From Bradyrhizobium erythrophlei (GTDB lineage Bacteria > Pseudomonadota > Alphaproteobacteria > Rhizobiales > Xanthobacteraceae), in contig NZ_LT670818.1 in the NCBI RefSeq assembly GCF_900129505.1, forward strand, positions 2,232,001 through 2,296,000: a stretch of 64,000 bases of DNA, read 5' to 3'. The notes beneath the pieces were generated by a model, which worked only from the letters and a program-made list of their open reading frames with translations, did not search any database and was not told the DNA's origin. The position numbers and the translations under genes were made by a program. Within the stretch, counting starts at the first letter, position 1. Every line of letters begins with the position of its first letter. Shown piece by piece: positions 25,691 to 37,905 of this stretch.

Positions 25691-25923
25691 TCGGTCTTCT
25701 CCAAAGCCTTAAATTCTGGCGGCGGCCCGCCCATGTGTCCGGGGTTGAGGTTCCGGTTCACGCCGGCGAGGTTGCCGCCATGCTAACACGCAGGCGCAGC
25801 TTTCGTCCCATGAGAGTTATTTCATGGGGCTCCCATGCAGGCAGGGGGCGTCGACACAGATTCACCACACTGGCCAATCCGTCGTCATTCGCCATATAAA
25901 GCAGGCGGAGTTCAGGGAATGCC

Positions 25924-26793
25924 ATGAGCGCGCTCGCCAACCACAGCTTCACCAAGATGAATGGCATAGGCAACGAGATTGTCGTGGTGGATCTGCGCGA
26001 CAAGTCCGCCGCCGTCACGGCCGAGGAGGCGCGCGCCGTGGCCTCGCCTGCCGGCGTGCCTTACGACCAGCTGATGGTGCTGCAGCCGCCGCGTCTGAAC
26101 GGCACCGAGGCCTTCATCCGCATCTACAACAATGACGGTTCGGAGGCCGCCGCCTGCGGCAACGGCATGCGCTGCGTGGCGCGGCGGCTGTTCGAGGCCA
26201 CTGGCCAGACGGCCGCCACCTTCGAGACCAAGGCCGGGCTATTGAATTGCTGGCAGGGCGCCGACGGGCTCTACACCGTCGATATGGGTCCGCCGAAATT
26301 CGGCTGGAAGGACATTCCGCTGGCGGAGGAATTTCGCGACACGCGATCGATCGAATTGCAGATCGGGCCGATCGACGCGCCGGTGCTGCACACCCCGTCG
26401 GTGGTCAGCATGGGCAACCCGCACGCGATCTTCTGGGTCGACGACGTCAACGCCTACGATCTCGGCCGCTTCGGGCCGCTCCTGGAAAATCATCCGATCT
26501 TCCCGGAGCGCGCCAATATCACGCTGGCCCATATCGTCGATCGCGACCACATCACCATCCGCACCTGGGAGCGCGGCGCCGGTCTGACAAAGGCTTGCGG
26601 CTCGGCGGCCTGCGCCACCGCGGTGGCGGCGGCCCGGCTGAAGCGCGCCAACCGCGTCGTCCAGATCGCGCTTCCGGGCGGCGAACTCGCCATCGAATGG
26701 CGCGAGGGCGACGACCACGTGCTGATGATGGGGAGTGCGACCTTCGAGTATGAAGGCCGTTTCGATCCGGCGCTGTTTTCCTCCGTCGCCTGA
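25924..26793 (+). CDS. dapF: Diaminopimelate epimerase
   Basis: A 289-residue cofactor-independent racemase converting LL- to meso-DAP for lysine and peptidoglycan. The two catalytic cysteines are seen in [21 protein letters not shown] and [18 protein letters not shown], and the N-terminus has [30 protein letters not shown] is also conserved. The start ATG is in ATGCCATGAGC, where the second ATG (25924) is used. mtaB begins 1 bp after its stop, so the two form an operon. Confidence 0.97.
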   Translation: MSALANHSFTKMNGIGNEIVVVDLRDKSAAVTAEEARAVASPAGVPYDQLMVLQPPRLNGTEAFIRIYNNDGSEAAACGNGMRCVARRLFEATGQTAATFETKAGLLNCWQGADGLYTVDMGPPKFGWKDIPLAEEFRDTRSIELQIGPIDAPVLHTPSVVSMGNPHAIFWVDDVNAYDLGRFGPLLENHPIFPERANITLAHIVDRDHITIRTWERGAGLTKACGSAACATAVAAARLKRANRVVQIALPGGELAIEWREGDDHVLMMGSATFEYEGRFDPALFSSVA

Positions 26794-26794
26794 G

Positions 26795-28084
26795 ATGAGC
26801 GTCGAGATCGTCACCTTCGGCTGCCGCCTCAACGCCTTCGAATCCGAGGTGATTGCGCGGCAGGCTGAGAGCGCCGGGCTGACCGACACCATCGTGGTCA
26901 ACAGTTGCGCGGTGACCAATGAAGCCGTGGCGCAGGCGCGGCAATCGATCCGGCGGCTGAAGCGCGAGCGGCCCTCGGCCCGGATCGTGGTCACCGGGTG
27001 CGCGGCGCAGACCCAGGCCGGGATGTTCGCTGGCATGGCCGAGGTCGATCGCGTGCTTGGCAATGACGACAAGATGCGCGGCGAGGCCTGGCGCGCCGCG
27101 CGCGTCGCGCTGGACGGCGCGGCGAAATTCGGCGTCGAAGCCAGCGAAAAGATCGCGGTCGCCGACATCATGGCCGTCAGGGAAATGGCGCCGCATTTGC
27201 TGGAGGGGTTTCAGAAGGGCCTGCCGCGGGTATTCGTGCAGGTGCAGAACGGCTGCGACCACCGCTGCACCTTCTGCATCATTCCCTATGGCCGCGGCAA
27301 TTCGCGGTCGGTGCCGATGGGCGCGGTGGTCGAACAGGTCCGCGCGCTGGTCGAGCGTGGCCATGCCGAGATCGTGCTGACCGGCGTCGACCTCACCAGC
27401 TACGGCGCCGATCTTCCGGGCGCCCCAAAGCTCGGGCAACTGACAAAACAGATTCTGCGGCATGTGCCGGAATTGAAGCGATTGCGGATATCATCGATCG
27501 ATTCCATCGAGGTCGACCGCGACCTGCTCGATGTAATCGCGGACGACAAGCGGCTGATGCCGCATCTGCATCTGTCAATGCAGTCCGGCGACGATTTGAT
27601 CCTGAAGCGGATGAAGCGGCGGCACTCGCGCGCCGATGCTATAGCGTTCTGCGCACAGGTGCGGCGCTTGAGGCCGGATATCGCGCTCGGTGCCGACATC
27701 ATCGCGGGGTTTCCGACCGAAACCGAAGAGATGTTTTGTCAATCGCAGGACCTGGTGGAGGAATGCGGCCTCACCTTCCTCCACGTCTTTCCCTATTCAC
27801 CGCGGCCGGGCACGCCGGCGGCGCGAATGCCGCAGGTTAACGGCAATGAAATTCGCGAGCGCGCCAGACGGCTGCGCGCAACGGGTGAAGCCAGCTTGCA
27901 GAAGCGATTGGCGTCGGAGCTTGGGCATACGCGGCAGGTGCTGATCGAGAGCGCCAGTCAGGGGCGTACCGAGCATTTTATTCCTTTTGCCATCACAGGC
28001 GAAACGCCGGGCGCGGTGCGGGCGCTTGTGATTACCGGAAACGATGGTGCGCGGCTGACCTCAGACGGTCGTCGCCCGGCTTGA
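26795..28084 (+). CDS. mtaB: tRNA (N6-L-threonylcarbamoyladenosine37-C2)-methylthiotransferase
   Basis: A 429-residue radical-SAM methylthiotransferase converting t6A37 to ms2t6A37 in ANN-decoding tRNAs. N-terminal UPF0004 cluster cysteines lie in TFGCRLNAFESEV (C10), VVNSCAVTNEA and VTGCAAQTQAG. The radical-SAM triad is CDHRCTFCIIPYGRG. A TRAM-like segment closes the protein. ATG 26795 is one base after the dapF stop; earlier in-frame codons fall inside dapF. The TGA stop lies inside a palindromic repeat (GCTTGACCGGGC), so the last residues are encoded by the repeat. Confidence 0.95.
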   Translation: MSVEIVTFGCRLNAFESEVIARQAESAGLTDTIVVNSCAVTNEAVAQARQSIRRLKRERPSARIVVTGCAAQTQAGMFAGMAEVDRVLGNDDKMRGEAWRAARVALDGAAKFGVEASEKIAVADIMAVREMAPHLLEGFQKGLPRVFVQVQNGCDHRCTFCIIPYGRGNSRSVPMGAVVEQVRALVERGHAEIVLTGVDLTSYGADLPGAPKLGQLTKQILRHVPELKRLRISSIDSIEVDRDLLDVIADDKRLMPHLHLSMQSGDDLILKRMKRRHSRADAIAFCAQVRRLRPDIALGADIIAGFPTETEEMFCQSQDLVEECGLTFLHVFPYSPRPGTPAARMPQVNGNEIRERARRLRATGEASLQKRLASELGHTRQVLIESASQGRTEHFIPFAITGETPGAVRALVITGNDGARLTSDGRRPA

Positions 28085-28168
28085 CCGGGCGATCCAGTAC
28101 GCCGCGGCCTCTCGGTTGATCACGAACGTCTCTGGAATGCTGGATCATCCGTTTTCGCGGATGACGAC
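28069..28168. repeat. Palindromic repeat at the mtaB 3' end
   Basis: A 100-bp element starting GTCGTCGCCCGGCTTGACCG and ending CCGTTTTCGCGGATGACGAC. The internal GATCCAGTACGCCGC is shared with the repeat at the ffh start, and GGAATGCTGGATC pairs back to it. Includes the mtaB stop. Confidence 0.8.
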
Positions 28169-28215
28169 AACGGTGGTTGTGGCCAGAGCGGCAGCGCGCT
28201 CGCAAATGACGAGCT

Positions 28216-28938
28216 TCACTCCCCATTCCATCCGCACACCCTGAGCCGCTCCTGCAGATGAGCCGGCGCCGGTGCCACCACGCGCACCGGGTCCTTGTTG
28301 CGGGATATCGGGATCACGATCTCGCGGGAATGCAGATGCAGGTGCGGTTCGCCGAAACGGGGACCGTTGCCGTAGATGTTGTCGCCGAAAATCGGCCAGC
28401 CCATGGCGGCGCAGTGCACGCGCAATTGATGGGTGCGGCCGGTGACCGGCTCCAGTGCGAGCCAGGTCAGCCCGTCGCCACGTCCCAGCACCTTCCAGTT
28501 GGTGACGGCTTTCTGCCCTTCCGGATCGGGCTTCTGCCACCAGCCGCGCTCGGCGTTGAGGCGGCCAAGCGGCATGTCGATAGTGCCCTCGTCCTCGGCC
28601 GGGCCGCCCTCGACCACCGCCCAATAGGTCTTTGAAATCTTGCCATGCTTGAATAGCAGGCCGAGCGACGCGGTTGCCTTGCGATGGCGTCCCAATACGA
28701 GGCACCCGGAAGTATCGCGGTCGAGCCGGTGGGCGAGAACCGGCGGGCGCGGCAGGCCGAAGCGCAAGCCGTCGAAGGAGGATTCCAGATTGGCGCCGCC
28801 GTTGGGGCCGCGATGGACCGGCAGCCCGGCGGGCTTGTCGATCACCAGCATCAGCCCGTCGCGATGGAGCACGCGGGCCTGGATTTCCTCCGCGGTCAAT
28901 TCGGGAACTTCGGTCAAGCGTTCGAGACTTTCGCTCAT
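28216..28938 (-). CDS. RluA-family pseudouridine synthase
   Basis: A 240-residue RNA pseudouridine synthase. The catalytic motif is AHRLDRDTSGCLVLGR (HRLDxxTSG, with the nucleophilic aspartate). LMLVIDKPAGLPVHRGPNGG, GKISKTYWAVVEG and GRTHQLRVHCAAMGWPIFGDNIYG are standard. No S4 domain, so it resembles RluA/RluC catalytic cores; the target uridine in rRNA or tRNA cannot be assigned. Divergent from ftsY with 28 bp between starts. Confidence 0.93.
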   Translation of the reverse strand: MSESLERLTEVPELTAEEIQARVLHRDGLMLVIDKPAGLPVHRGPNGGANLESSFDGLRFGLPRPPVLAHRLDRDTSGCLVLGRHRKATASLGLLFKHGKISKTYWAVVEGGPAEDEGTIDMPLGRLNAERGWWQKPDPEGQKAVTNWKVLGRGDGLTWLALEPVTGRTHQLRVHCAAMGWPIFGDNIYGNGPRFGEPHLHLHSREIVIPISRNKDPVRVVAPAPAHLQERLRVCGWNGE

Positions 28939-28966
28939 GGCGCGAAACCGCTAACACAGCCCCGCC

Positions 28967-29908
28967 ATGAACGACACTCCGGAAACGACAAAACTGAGCT
29001 GGTGGCGGCGGCTGTCCAGCGGCCTGAAGCGCACCTCGACTTCGCTCGGGACGGCGGTGGCCGATCTCGTCACCAAGCGCAAGCTCGACCGCGCCATGCT
29101 TGAGGATATCGAGGACGTGCTGCTGCGTGCCGATCTCGGAACCGAGGTGGCCTCGCGCATTTCGGCGGCGGTAGGCCACGGCCGTTACGACAAGTCGATC
29201 TCGGCCGCCGACGTAAAATCGGTGGTCGCGACCGAAGTCGAGAAGGTGCTTTCGCCGGTAGCAAAGCCGCTTGCCGTCGACGAGACCAAGAAGCCGTTCG
29301 TCATCCTCGTGGTCGGCGTCAACGGCTCCGGCAAGACCACCACCATCGGCAAGCTGGCGGCAAAACTTTCCGCCGAAGGCCGCAAGGTGATGCTGGCCGC
29401 CGGCGACACCTTTCGCGCCGCCGCGATCGAGCAGTTGAAGATCTGGGGCGAGCGCACCAAATCACCGGTCATCGCGGGCGCGCAGGGTTCGGATTCCGCG
29501 AGCCTGGCCTTCAACGCGCTGACGGCGGCGCGTGAGGGCAAGCTCGACGTGCTGCTGGTCGACACCGCCGGCCGGCTGCAGAACAAGGCCGAGCTGATGA
29601 ACGAGCTTGAAAAGGTGGTTCGCGTCATCAAGAAGGTCGATGCCTCCGCGCCGCATGCGGTGCTGCTGGTGCTGGACGCCACGGTCGGACAGAATGCGCT
29701 GTCGCAGGTCGAGGCGTTCCACCGTACCGCGGGCGTTACGGGCCTCGTCATGACGAAACTCGACGGCACCGCGCGTGGCGGCATCCTGGTGGCGCTGGCG
29801 GAGAAACACAAACTGCCGGTGCATTTCATCGGCGTCGGCGAGGGCGTCGACGATCTCGCTGCCTTCACCGCGCGGGATTTTGCCCAGGCCATCGCAGGGA
29901 TTGAATAA
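28967..29908 (+). CDS. ftsY: Signal recognition particle receptor FtsY
   Basis: A 313-residue SRP receptor GTPase that docks ribosome-SRP complexes at the inner membrane. It shows the basic N-domain start LSWWRRLSSGLKRTSTSLG, the P-loop VVGVNGSGKTTTIGKLA, GDTFRAAAIEQLKIW, VLLVDTAGRLQNK, TKLDGTARGGIL and the C-terminal HFIGVGEGVDDLAAFTARDF. The long acidic A domain of E. coli FtsY is absent, as usual in alphaproteobacteria. yciB follows with no gap (TAA-ATG). Its partner ffh is 6 kb away on the other strand. Confidence 0.97.
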   Translation: MNDTPETTKLSWWRRLSSGLKRTSTSLGTAVADLVTKRKLDRAMLEDIEDVLLRADLGTEVASRISAAVGHGRYDKSISAADVKSVVATEVEKVLSPVAKPLAVDETKKPFVILVVGVNGSGKTTTIGKLAAKLSAEGRKVMLAAGDTFRAAAIEQLKIWGERTKSPVIAGAQGSDSASLAFNALTAAREGKLDVLLVDTAGRLQNKAELMNELEKVVRVIKKVDASAPHAVLLVLDATVGQNALSQVEAFHRTAGVTGLVMTKLDGTARGGILVALAEKHKLPVHFIGVGEGVDDLAAFTARDFAQAIAGIE

Positions 29909-30511
29909 ATGGACAAAACGACGCCGCATCCACTGCTCAAGCTCTTGACCGAGCTTGGTCCGCTCCTGGTGTTTTTCGGCGCCAACGCCAGGTTCGGCCT
30001 GTTCGCCGCCACCGGCGCCTTCATGGTAGCGATCGTGGCCGCGATCGTCGCGTCCTATGTGGTGACGCGGCATGTGCCGCTGATGGCGTTGGTTACCGGC
30101 GTCGTCGTCATCGTGTTCGGCACGCTGACGCTGGTGCTGCACGACGAGACCTTCATCAAGGTCAAGCCCACCATCATTTACGGCCTGTTCGCCGCGATCC
30201 TCGGCGGCGGGCTGTTGTTCGGCCGCTCCTTCATCGCGATCATGTTCGACCAGATGTTCAACCTGACGCCGCGGGGCTGGCGCATCCTCACCGCGCGCTG
30301 GGCGCTGTTCTTTTTGGGAATGGCGATCCTGAACGAGATCATCTGGCGCACCCAGAGCACCGATTTCTGGGTCGCCTTCAAGGCGTTCGGCGTGATTCCG
30401 CTGACCATGATCTTCGCGATCGCGCAGATGCCGCTGACCAAGCGCTATCATCTGGAGCCGGCGTCGCTGGAAGCGAGCGACGCGGCGGAGGGGGATGTGA
30501 GCAAGGGCTAA
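29909..30511 (+). CDS. yciB: Septation protein A / YciB inner-membrane protein
   Basis: A 200-residue integral membrane protein of the YciB (IspA/IspZ) family, linked to septation and envelope integrity. About five to six hydrophobic helices. Signatures are [19 protein letters not shown] near the N-terminus, [39 protein letters not shown] and [24 protein letters not shown]. It begins immediately after the ftsY stop and is presumably co-translated. Conserved neighbour of ftsY in Rhizobiales. Confidence 0.93.
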   Translation: MDKTTPHPLLKLLTELGPLLVFFGANARFGLFAATGAFMVAIVAAIVASYVVTRHVPLMALVTGVVVIVFGTLTLVLHDETFIKVKPTIIYGLFAAILGGGLLFGRSFIAIMFDQMFNLTPRGWRILTARWALFFLGMAILNEIIWRTQSTDFWVAFKAFGVIPLTMIFAIAQMPLTKRYHLEPASLEASDAAEGDVSKG

Positions 30512-30589
30512 GCAGACAAAGGCAAAAATTAATTTGAAACGAAGTGTGTTCAGCCGGCTCGCATCGGCAGCCCCAGGAGTTACGGGGGT

Positions 30590-31198
30590 CTACGACCCCG
30601 CCTTGAGCGCCTTGTCGATCTCGACCTTGAGCACGGTGTTGATATTATCCGATGTCACCGGGCCGACCATCTTGTAGACGATGGTGCCTTCGCGGCCGAC
30701 GATGAAGGTCTCGGGCACGCCATAGACGCCCCATTCGATCGCGGCGCGGCCGTTGCCGTCGACGCCGACGAAGCCGTAGGGGTTGCCGTAGCGGCCGAGG
30801 AAGCGCCGCGCATTGTCGGGGGCGTCCTTGTAGTTGATGCCGATCACCTGCAGCCGCTTGTCGCGGCCAAGCTGGGTCAACAGCGGCGCCTCATCGTGGC
30901 AGGGGATGCACCACGAAGCCCAGACGTTGACGACGCTGACCTTGCCTTTGAAGATGGCCGGGTCGAGCCCCGGCACCTGTGCGCCGCCATCGACCAGCCC
31001 CGCCAGCGGCGGCAGCGGCGTCTGCGGCGCCGGATGGCCGATCAGGGCCGAGGGGATATGCGAGGGATCGCCGGTGCCTAGGCGGAACCAGAACAGCGCG
31101 ACCAGCGCCGCGAAGGCGATCAGCGGCAGCGCCATCAGCCAGGATCGGCTTGAAGTCGGGCGCGCCGGCGGAGTACCGCTTCTCGATGTCTCGCTCAT
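30590..31198 (-). CDS. ccmG: Thiol:disulfide interchange protein CcmG (DsbE/CycY)
   Basis: A 202-residue membrane-anchored periplasmic thioredoxin that keeps apocytochrome c haem-binding cysteines reduced. An N-terminal anchor (about residues 20-39, [18 protein letters not shown]) precedes a thioredoxin domain with active site W-C97-I-P-C100, then the CcmG-type acidic insert region [42 protein letters not shown] with the cis-proline. ATG 31198 overlaps the ccmD stop by four bases (ATGA). Last gene of ccmABCDG. Confidence 0.95.
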   Translation of the reverse strand: MSETSRSGTPPARPTSSRSWLMALPLIAFAALVALFWFRLGTGDPSHIPSALIGHPAPQTPLPPLAGLVDGGAQVPGLDPAIFKGKVSVVNVWASWCIPCHDEAPLLTQLGRDKRLQVIGINYKDAPDNARRFLGRYGNPYGFVGVDGNGRAAIEWGVYGVPETFIVGREGTIVYKMVGPVTSDNINTVLKVEIDKALKAGS

Positions 31199-31374
31199 TT
31201 CATATCCACCGCGCTGCGCCCGGAACGCCTGACCACGCCCGACGCGTCGAGCTCGCGCAGGCGCGACTTCTGGCGGCGATAATCGATTGCGATCCAGGCA
31301 ATAAGAACAAGCACCACTGCTGTGACCAGCACATAGGAGGTCACGATGAAGGAAGTGTAGGGACCGAGCCACAT
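31195..31374 (-). CDS. ccmD: Heme exporter protein CcmD
   Basis: A 59-residue single-pass membrane protein ([20 protein letters not shown]...) with one helix (about residues 9-30) and a basic cytoplasmic tail ([22 protein letters not shown]). CcmD helps release holo-CcmE from CcmABC. Start 31374 is five bases after the ccmC stop and the gene overlaps ccmG by ATGA. Length and position are diagnostic despite low sequence conservation. Confidence 0.92.
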   Translation of the reverse strand: MWLGPYTSFIVTSYVLVTAVVLVLIAWIAIDYRRQKSRLRELDASGVVRRSGRSAVDMK

Positions 31375-31379
31375 CGTGT

Positions 31380-32111
31380 TCACGCCGATCGCCGGCTGGC
31401 TTGCATCATCTGCAAGCTGCGCACCCGGCGGCGCAGGATTTCGTTGCGCATCGCCGCCAGATGCAGCGTGAGGAATAACAGCGAGAACGCTACCGCCATC
31501 ACCAGCAGCGGGATCAGGAAGGCGCGATCGAGCGCGGGCCCGCCCATCCGCAACACCGACGACGGCTGGTGCAGCGTGTTCCACCAGTCGACCGAGAACT
31601 TGATGATCGGCAGATTGATGGCGCCGACCAGCGTCAGCACCGCCGCGGCACGCGCGGCGCGGGAGGGATCTTCAACCGCCCGCCATAGCGCGATCAAGCC
31701 GAGATACATCAGAAACAGGATCAGCACCGAGGTCAGCCGCGCGTCCCATTCCCAATAGGTGCCCCACATCGGCCGGCCCCACAGCGAGCCTGTCACCAGC
31801 GCAAGAAACGTGAAGGAGGCCCCGATCGGGGCGGCGGCCTTGGCGGCGACGTCCGCGAGCGGATGCCGCCACACCAGCGTGCCCAGCGAGGCCAGGCTCA
31901 TCACGCCCCAGACGAACATCGAAAGCCATGCATTCGGCACGTGGATGAACATGATCTTGACGGTGGCGCCCTGCTGGTAATCGTCCGGCGCCATGGCCGA
32001 CTGGTAGAGACCGATCGCCAACAGGATCGCGGTTGTGCCCGCGAGCCAAGGCAAGACGCGCGCGGTCAGCGTCAGGAACCGGGTCGGGTTGGCGAGATCG
32101 ATCAGCGTCAT
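31380..32111 (-). CDS. ccmC: Heme ABC transporter permease CcmC
   Basis: A 243-residue inner-membrane protein that presents haem to CcmE. It has about six helices and the tryptophan-rich periplasmic WWD-type motif in [32 protein letters not shown]. Also [19 protein letters not shown] with a candidate haem-ligand histidine, and a second histidine in [12 protein letters not shown]. ccmB lies 86 bp upstream; ccmD follows at five bases. Confidence 0.96.
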   Translation of the reverse strand: MTLIDLANPTRFLTLTARVLPWLAGTTAILLAIGLYQSAMAPDDYQQGATVKIMFIHVPNAWLSMFVWGVMSLASLGTLVWRHPLADVAAKAAAPIGASFTFLALVTGSLWGRPMWGTYWEWDARLTSVLILFLMYLGLIALWRAVEDPSRAARAAAVLTLVGAINLPIIKFSVDWWNTLHQPSSVLRMGGPALDRAFLIPLLVMAVAFSLLFLTLHLAAMRNEILRRRVRSLQMMQASRRSA

Positions 32112-32197
32112 GGCACCCTGTTAATAGTCGTGGCCGCCAGAGGCAATCCGCATGAATGCGCTCCGCGAGAGTTGATCGAGGTCAAGTGATCCCAACG

Positions 32198-32863
32198 TCA
32201 ATCCAGCCCGTGCCGCAGGCTGGCGGCGGCGGCGAACGGTCCGATGACGAAACTGATCAGCGACAGCGCGCACAGGATCGAAAACGGCGCGCCGAACGAC
32301 AATCCCGATATCGCGGCCTGCGAGGCGGCGACGCCGAAGATCAGCACCGGTATCGACAGCGGCAGCACCAGCACCGCCAGCAACAGCCCGCCGCGATGCA
32401 GGGTCACGGCCAAAGCGGCGCCGATCATTCCGGTGAAGGTCAGCGCCGGTGTTCCCGCCAACAGCGTCAGGGCGACAGCCGACGTCGAGAGCGCATCGAG
32501 GTTCAAGAGGAGCCCCAGCACCGGCGTTGCGATCACCAGCGGCAGCCCGGCGGCCAGCCAGTGCGCCAGCGCCTTGGCGGCGCAGGCGAGTTCCAGCGGC
32601 GTGCGGCCCATCACGATCAGGTCGAGCGAGCCGTCGTCATGATCGGCGGTGAACAGCCGGTCGAGGGTGAGCAGGCTCGCCAGCAACGCGCCGAGCCAGA
32701 GGATCGCCGGTCCGAGCCGCGTCAGCAATGCGAGATCGGGGCCGACCGCGAACGGCATCAGCACCACCACGGTAAGGAAGAACAGGACGCCGATCAGCGC
32801 CCCGCCGCCGACTCGCAGCGAGATGGCGATGTCTCGCCGGATTAGCGCGGCAAGCGCGGTCAC
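32198..32863 (-). CDS. ccmB: Heme exporter protein CcmB
   Basis: A 221-residue integral membrane subunit of the CcmABCD complex, pairing with the CcmA ATPase. Six hydrophobic helices; family segments [55 protein letters not shown] and [17 protein letters not shown]. Its start overlaps the end of ccmA by four bases (32860-32863). Function: ATP-driven release of haem-loaded CcmE. Confidence 0.95.
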   Translation of the reverse strand: MTALAALIRRDIAISLRVGGGALIGVLFFLTVVVLMPFAVGPDLALLTRLGPAILWLGALLASLLTLDRLFTADHDDGSLDLIVMGRTPLELACAAKALAHWLAAGLPLVIATPVLGLLLNLDALSTSAVALTLLAGTPALTFTGMIGAALAVTLHRGGLLLAVLVLPLSIPVLIFGVAASQAAISGLSFGAPFSILCALSLISFVIGPFAAAASLRHGLD

Positions 32864-33474
32864 GACACGCCCCCGATCCGCAATTCGCGCGCGGCAAGGC
32901 CCAGCGGCGCGTGGGTGGCGGCGACGATCAGGCCGCCGGTCCTGAGGTGATCGCCCATCAGGCTTGCAAACAGGCTTTGGCCGCCGACATCGAGGGCGTT
33001 GGTGGGCTCGTCGAGCAGCCAGATCGGGCGCCGGACGGTCAAAAGCCGGGCGATCGAGAGCCGCCGCCGCTGGCCGGCCGACAGATAGGCCGCCGGCAGG
33101 GAAACCGCATGGTCGAGCCCAACCGCCGCAAGGCTCTCCTCGAGCCCTTCCCTGGTGTCGGAGCGCTCGCCGCCGAGAAAATCCCGCCAGAAGGACAGGT
33201 TTTCAAGGACGCTCAGCGCAGGCTTCAGCGCGTCGCGGTGCCCGAGATAATGGGCCTGTTCGGGCAGCGTCAGCTCGGCCTCGCCGCCTTCCAGGCCGAT
33301 CGAACCGCCGGCGATCGCCAGAAGGCCGGCAATCATTCGCAACAACGAGGTCTTTCCCGATCCATTGGCGCCGATGATGGCCAGCGCCTCGCCCGAGGAA
33401 GCCTCGAAATCGAGGCCCGAGAACACGTCCCGGCCGCCTCTCACACACGTGACGCCACGTCCCGAGAGCCGCAT
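32860..33474 (-). CDS. ccmA: Heme ABC exporter ATP-binding protein CcmA
   Basis: A 204-residue ABC ATPase. Walker A is [15 protein letters not shown], the signature [15 protein letters not shown], Walker [14 protein letters not shown] and the switch histidine ATHAPLG. Short size is normal for CcmA. First gene of the minus-strand ccmABCDG run; divergent from acnA across 234 bp. The ccmE, ccmF and ccmH genes are not in the window. Confidence 0.96.
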   Translation of the reverse strand: MRLSGRGVTCVRGGRDVFSGLDFEASSGEALAIIGANGSGKTSLLRMIAGLLAIAGGSIGLEGGEAELTLPEQAHYLGHRDALKPALSVLENLSFWRDFLGGERSDTREGLEESLAAVGLDHAVSLPAAYLSAGQRRRLSIARLLTVRRPIWLLDEPTNALDVGGQSLFASLMGDHLRTGGLIVAATHAPLGLAARELRIGGVS

Positions 33475-33708
33475 TTTGCCCTTTCACAGCCCTCTAGAAT
33501 TGATGGGTACCGCAGCAGAATTTTTGGGTGGCGCAGCGCTGCGGGACGATTGTCGGTGTGGCGGTGCCACCGGAATGATTCTATAAGCCGGAACCTGATG
33601 CAGCACACAATCCGCGTCTGCAAGCCATCGGGCCAACGCATGATGCAAGTTTGCTGACGGTGTTTAAATACCCTTGCCGGGTATAACTGACAATTGGGAA
33701 TTCCTCAT
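33475..33708. promoter_or_regulatory. Divergent ccmA/acnA intergenic region
   Basis: 234 bp between divergent starts, so promoters for both ccmA and acnA must lie here. A short palindrome ACCCTTGCCGGGT-like segment (CCCTTGCCGGG, about 33671-33681) is near the acnA start. I cannot assign -35/-10 elements or a regulator site with confidence. Confidence 0.4.
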
Positions 33709-36429
<2,721 letters not shown>

Positions 36430-36479
36430 TGCGGGTTGTGATCCATGGCTCACCGCGAAGTGAGTAGCGGCTCAAGGGG

Positions 36480-36502
36480 AGGCGGCCTATGAAGGGCCGC
36501 CT
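36480..36502 (+). terminator. Hairpin terminator after acnA
   Basis: An 8-bp stem AGGCGGCC / GGCCGCCT around a seven-base loop, followed by TCTTGCGTT, 51 bp after the acnA stop. The T-tract is weak. A smaller CTCAC/GTGAG hairpin precedes it. Confidence 0.6.
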
Positions 36503-36586
36503 TCTTGCGTTCGAAGGCCGCCTTCCGGGGGACGGTATCAGGGACCGTAAAAGCGTTAACGGCGTGGGTGGGGTTCGGTTTCCAGC

Positions 36587-37351
36587 ATGACAACGACGAT
36601 GGCCTATAATCTGATTTCGCGCTGGTCGGGTACGCTTGGCGTCTGCGCGATTGTCGCCATCATCCGTCCGGCCCATGCCGACCCGCGCGCGGTGGTCGAG
36701 CTGTTCACATCGCAAGGATGCTCGTCATGCCCGCCCGCCGACAAGATTCTCGGTGAACTCGCCAAGGATCCGTCGGTGATCGCGATGAGCATGCCGATCG
36801 ATTACTGGGATTATCTTGGCTGGAAGGATACGCTCGCGGATGCGCGGTTCAGCGCCCGCCAGAAGGCGTATTCCCAGGTGCGTGGCGATCGCGAGGTCTA
36901 CACCCCGCAAGCGGTCGTCAACGGCGAAGTCCATGTGATCGGCAGCGATCGCGCCGGCATCGAGGATGCCATCGACGCCACCAAGAAGACCGTTGGCGTG
37001 ATGTCGGTACCGGTAACGATGACGCAGTCCGGCAAAGAGATCAACGTTTCGGTCGCTGCCGCCAGCAAGGGGCCGGCGGCGATGCGCGGCGAAGTCTGGA
37101 TCTGCTCGATCTCGAAATCGGTGCCGATCTCGATCGGGCGGGGCGAGAACGGCGGCCACGAGGTCACCTACCACAATGTGGTGCGCAACCTGCTCAAGGT
37201 GGGCGACTGGAACGGAACTGCCGGCAGCTGGACGGTGCCCCTGGAAAATATTTCCCGCGACGGAGTCGATGGCGCGGTGGTCTATGTCCAGGACGGCAGC
37301 CGCGACAAGCCCGGCGCGATGCTGGGAGCGGCCATCACTTCGCTGCACTGA
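36587..37351 (+). CDS. DUF1223 domain-containing exported thioredoxin-like protein
   Basis: A 254-residue protein. Signal peptide about residues 1-31 (GVCAIVAIIRPAHA|DPR). A thioredoxin-like DUF1223 domain follows: VVELFTSQGCSSCPPADKILGELA with a C-x-x-C pair, then MPIDYWDYLGWKDTLADARFSARQKAY, YTPQAVVNG and a C-terminal beta-rich part. The CxxC and YTPQ-type cis-Pro region suggest a periplasmic redox role, unproven for the family. Start 36587; ATG 36599 is an alternative. Follows acnA but behind its terminator. Confidence 0.9.
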   Translation: MTTTMAYNLISRWSGTLGVCAIVAIIRPAHADPRAVVELFTSQGCSSCPPADKILGELAKDPSVIAMSMPIDYWDYLGWKDTLADARFSARQKAYSQVRGDREVYTPQAVVNGEVHVIGSDRAGIEDAIDATKKTVGVMSVPVTMTQSGKEINVSVAAASKGPAAMRGEVWICSISKSVPISIGRGENGGHEVTYHNVVRNLLKVGDWNGTAGSWTVPLENISRDGVDGAVVYVQDGSRDKPGAMLGAAITSLH

Positions 37352-37548
37352 GTTCCCGCTTTTGGGTTTTGTCATTCCGGGAGGCGCAGGTCCCCCGGAC
37401 GTTTAGCGCTCAATCGTGGATGCGGCCTGGCTCGCTCGTTGCGCGCTGGAATGGCGGTCCCATGGGCGACAGCAGATGGCGGCGACAGCAGATCGGCGCA
37501 GGCCGGCCGCAACGACACTCCACGAACAAAGCCACCCTGCAAACAAAC

Positions 37549-37573
37549 AAAAAGGACCAACTTTCGTTGGCCC
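37549..37573 (-). terminator. Minus-strand intrinsic terminator in the DUF1223/DUF2794 gap
   Basis: On the minus strand GGGCCAAC-GAAA-GTTGGTCC forms an 8-bp stem with one G-U pair and a GNRA-type loop, followed immediately by TTTTTG. No annotated minus-strand gene precedes it, so it must end an unannotated transcript, if functional. Confidence 0.7.
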
Positions 37574-37677
37574 TAATTGAGAATAGTCTCGCTGCGAACA
37601 GGCCCGATCCCGACGACCCCGGGGGGCTGGGGGCTGAGGAATCCGGAACCGAAAGGACCGGGCCAACGCAGAATCAT
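37573..37677 (-). CDS. Putative 34-residue ORF ending on a terminator hairpin
   Basis: Encodes MILRWPGPFGSGFLSPQPPG continuing VVGIGPVRSETILN, with its TAG touching the first base of the terminator stem. The frame is open upstream to 37833 with no clear better start, and the SD is weak. It could be a small protein, or a leader-type ORF, or an accident inside a small RNA. No family recognised. Confidence 0.3.
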   Translation of the reverse strand: MILRWPGPFGSGFLSPQPPGVVGIGPVRSETILN

Positions 37678-37905
37678 CTTGTCGCAATTCAGCAGGGCGG
37701 GCCCTTGGCAGAAGTAGGGCGGTATTATGATTCCGCTAACGATCCCGTGACGGCCTGGATGCGCCATCGCACACCCGGTTTTCCGGCCGGCGAGGGGGCC
37801 CGGAGCGATCGGCCGGGCGGGAAATCGACGCACCCGTCACCGGCCCCTCTTGCAGCCGCGCGCCGTTGGCGCAATCATGTCGCCCGGATGACAAGGAGGC
37901 GCTCC

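Larger units (their letters stand above)
37352..37905. other. Intergenic region holding a possible minus-strand short transcript
   Basis: 554 bp between DUF1223 and DUF2794 genes. No plus-strand gene supported. On the minus strand a short ORF (37573-37677) runs straight into a terminator (37549-37573), listed separately. The remainder is GC-rich without recognised signals, apart from the DUF2794 SD at its right end. Confidence 0.5.
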
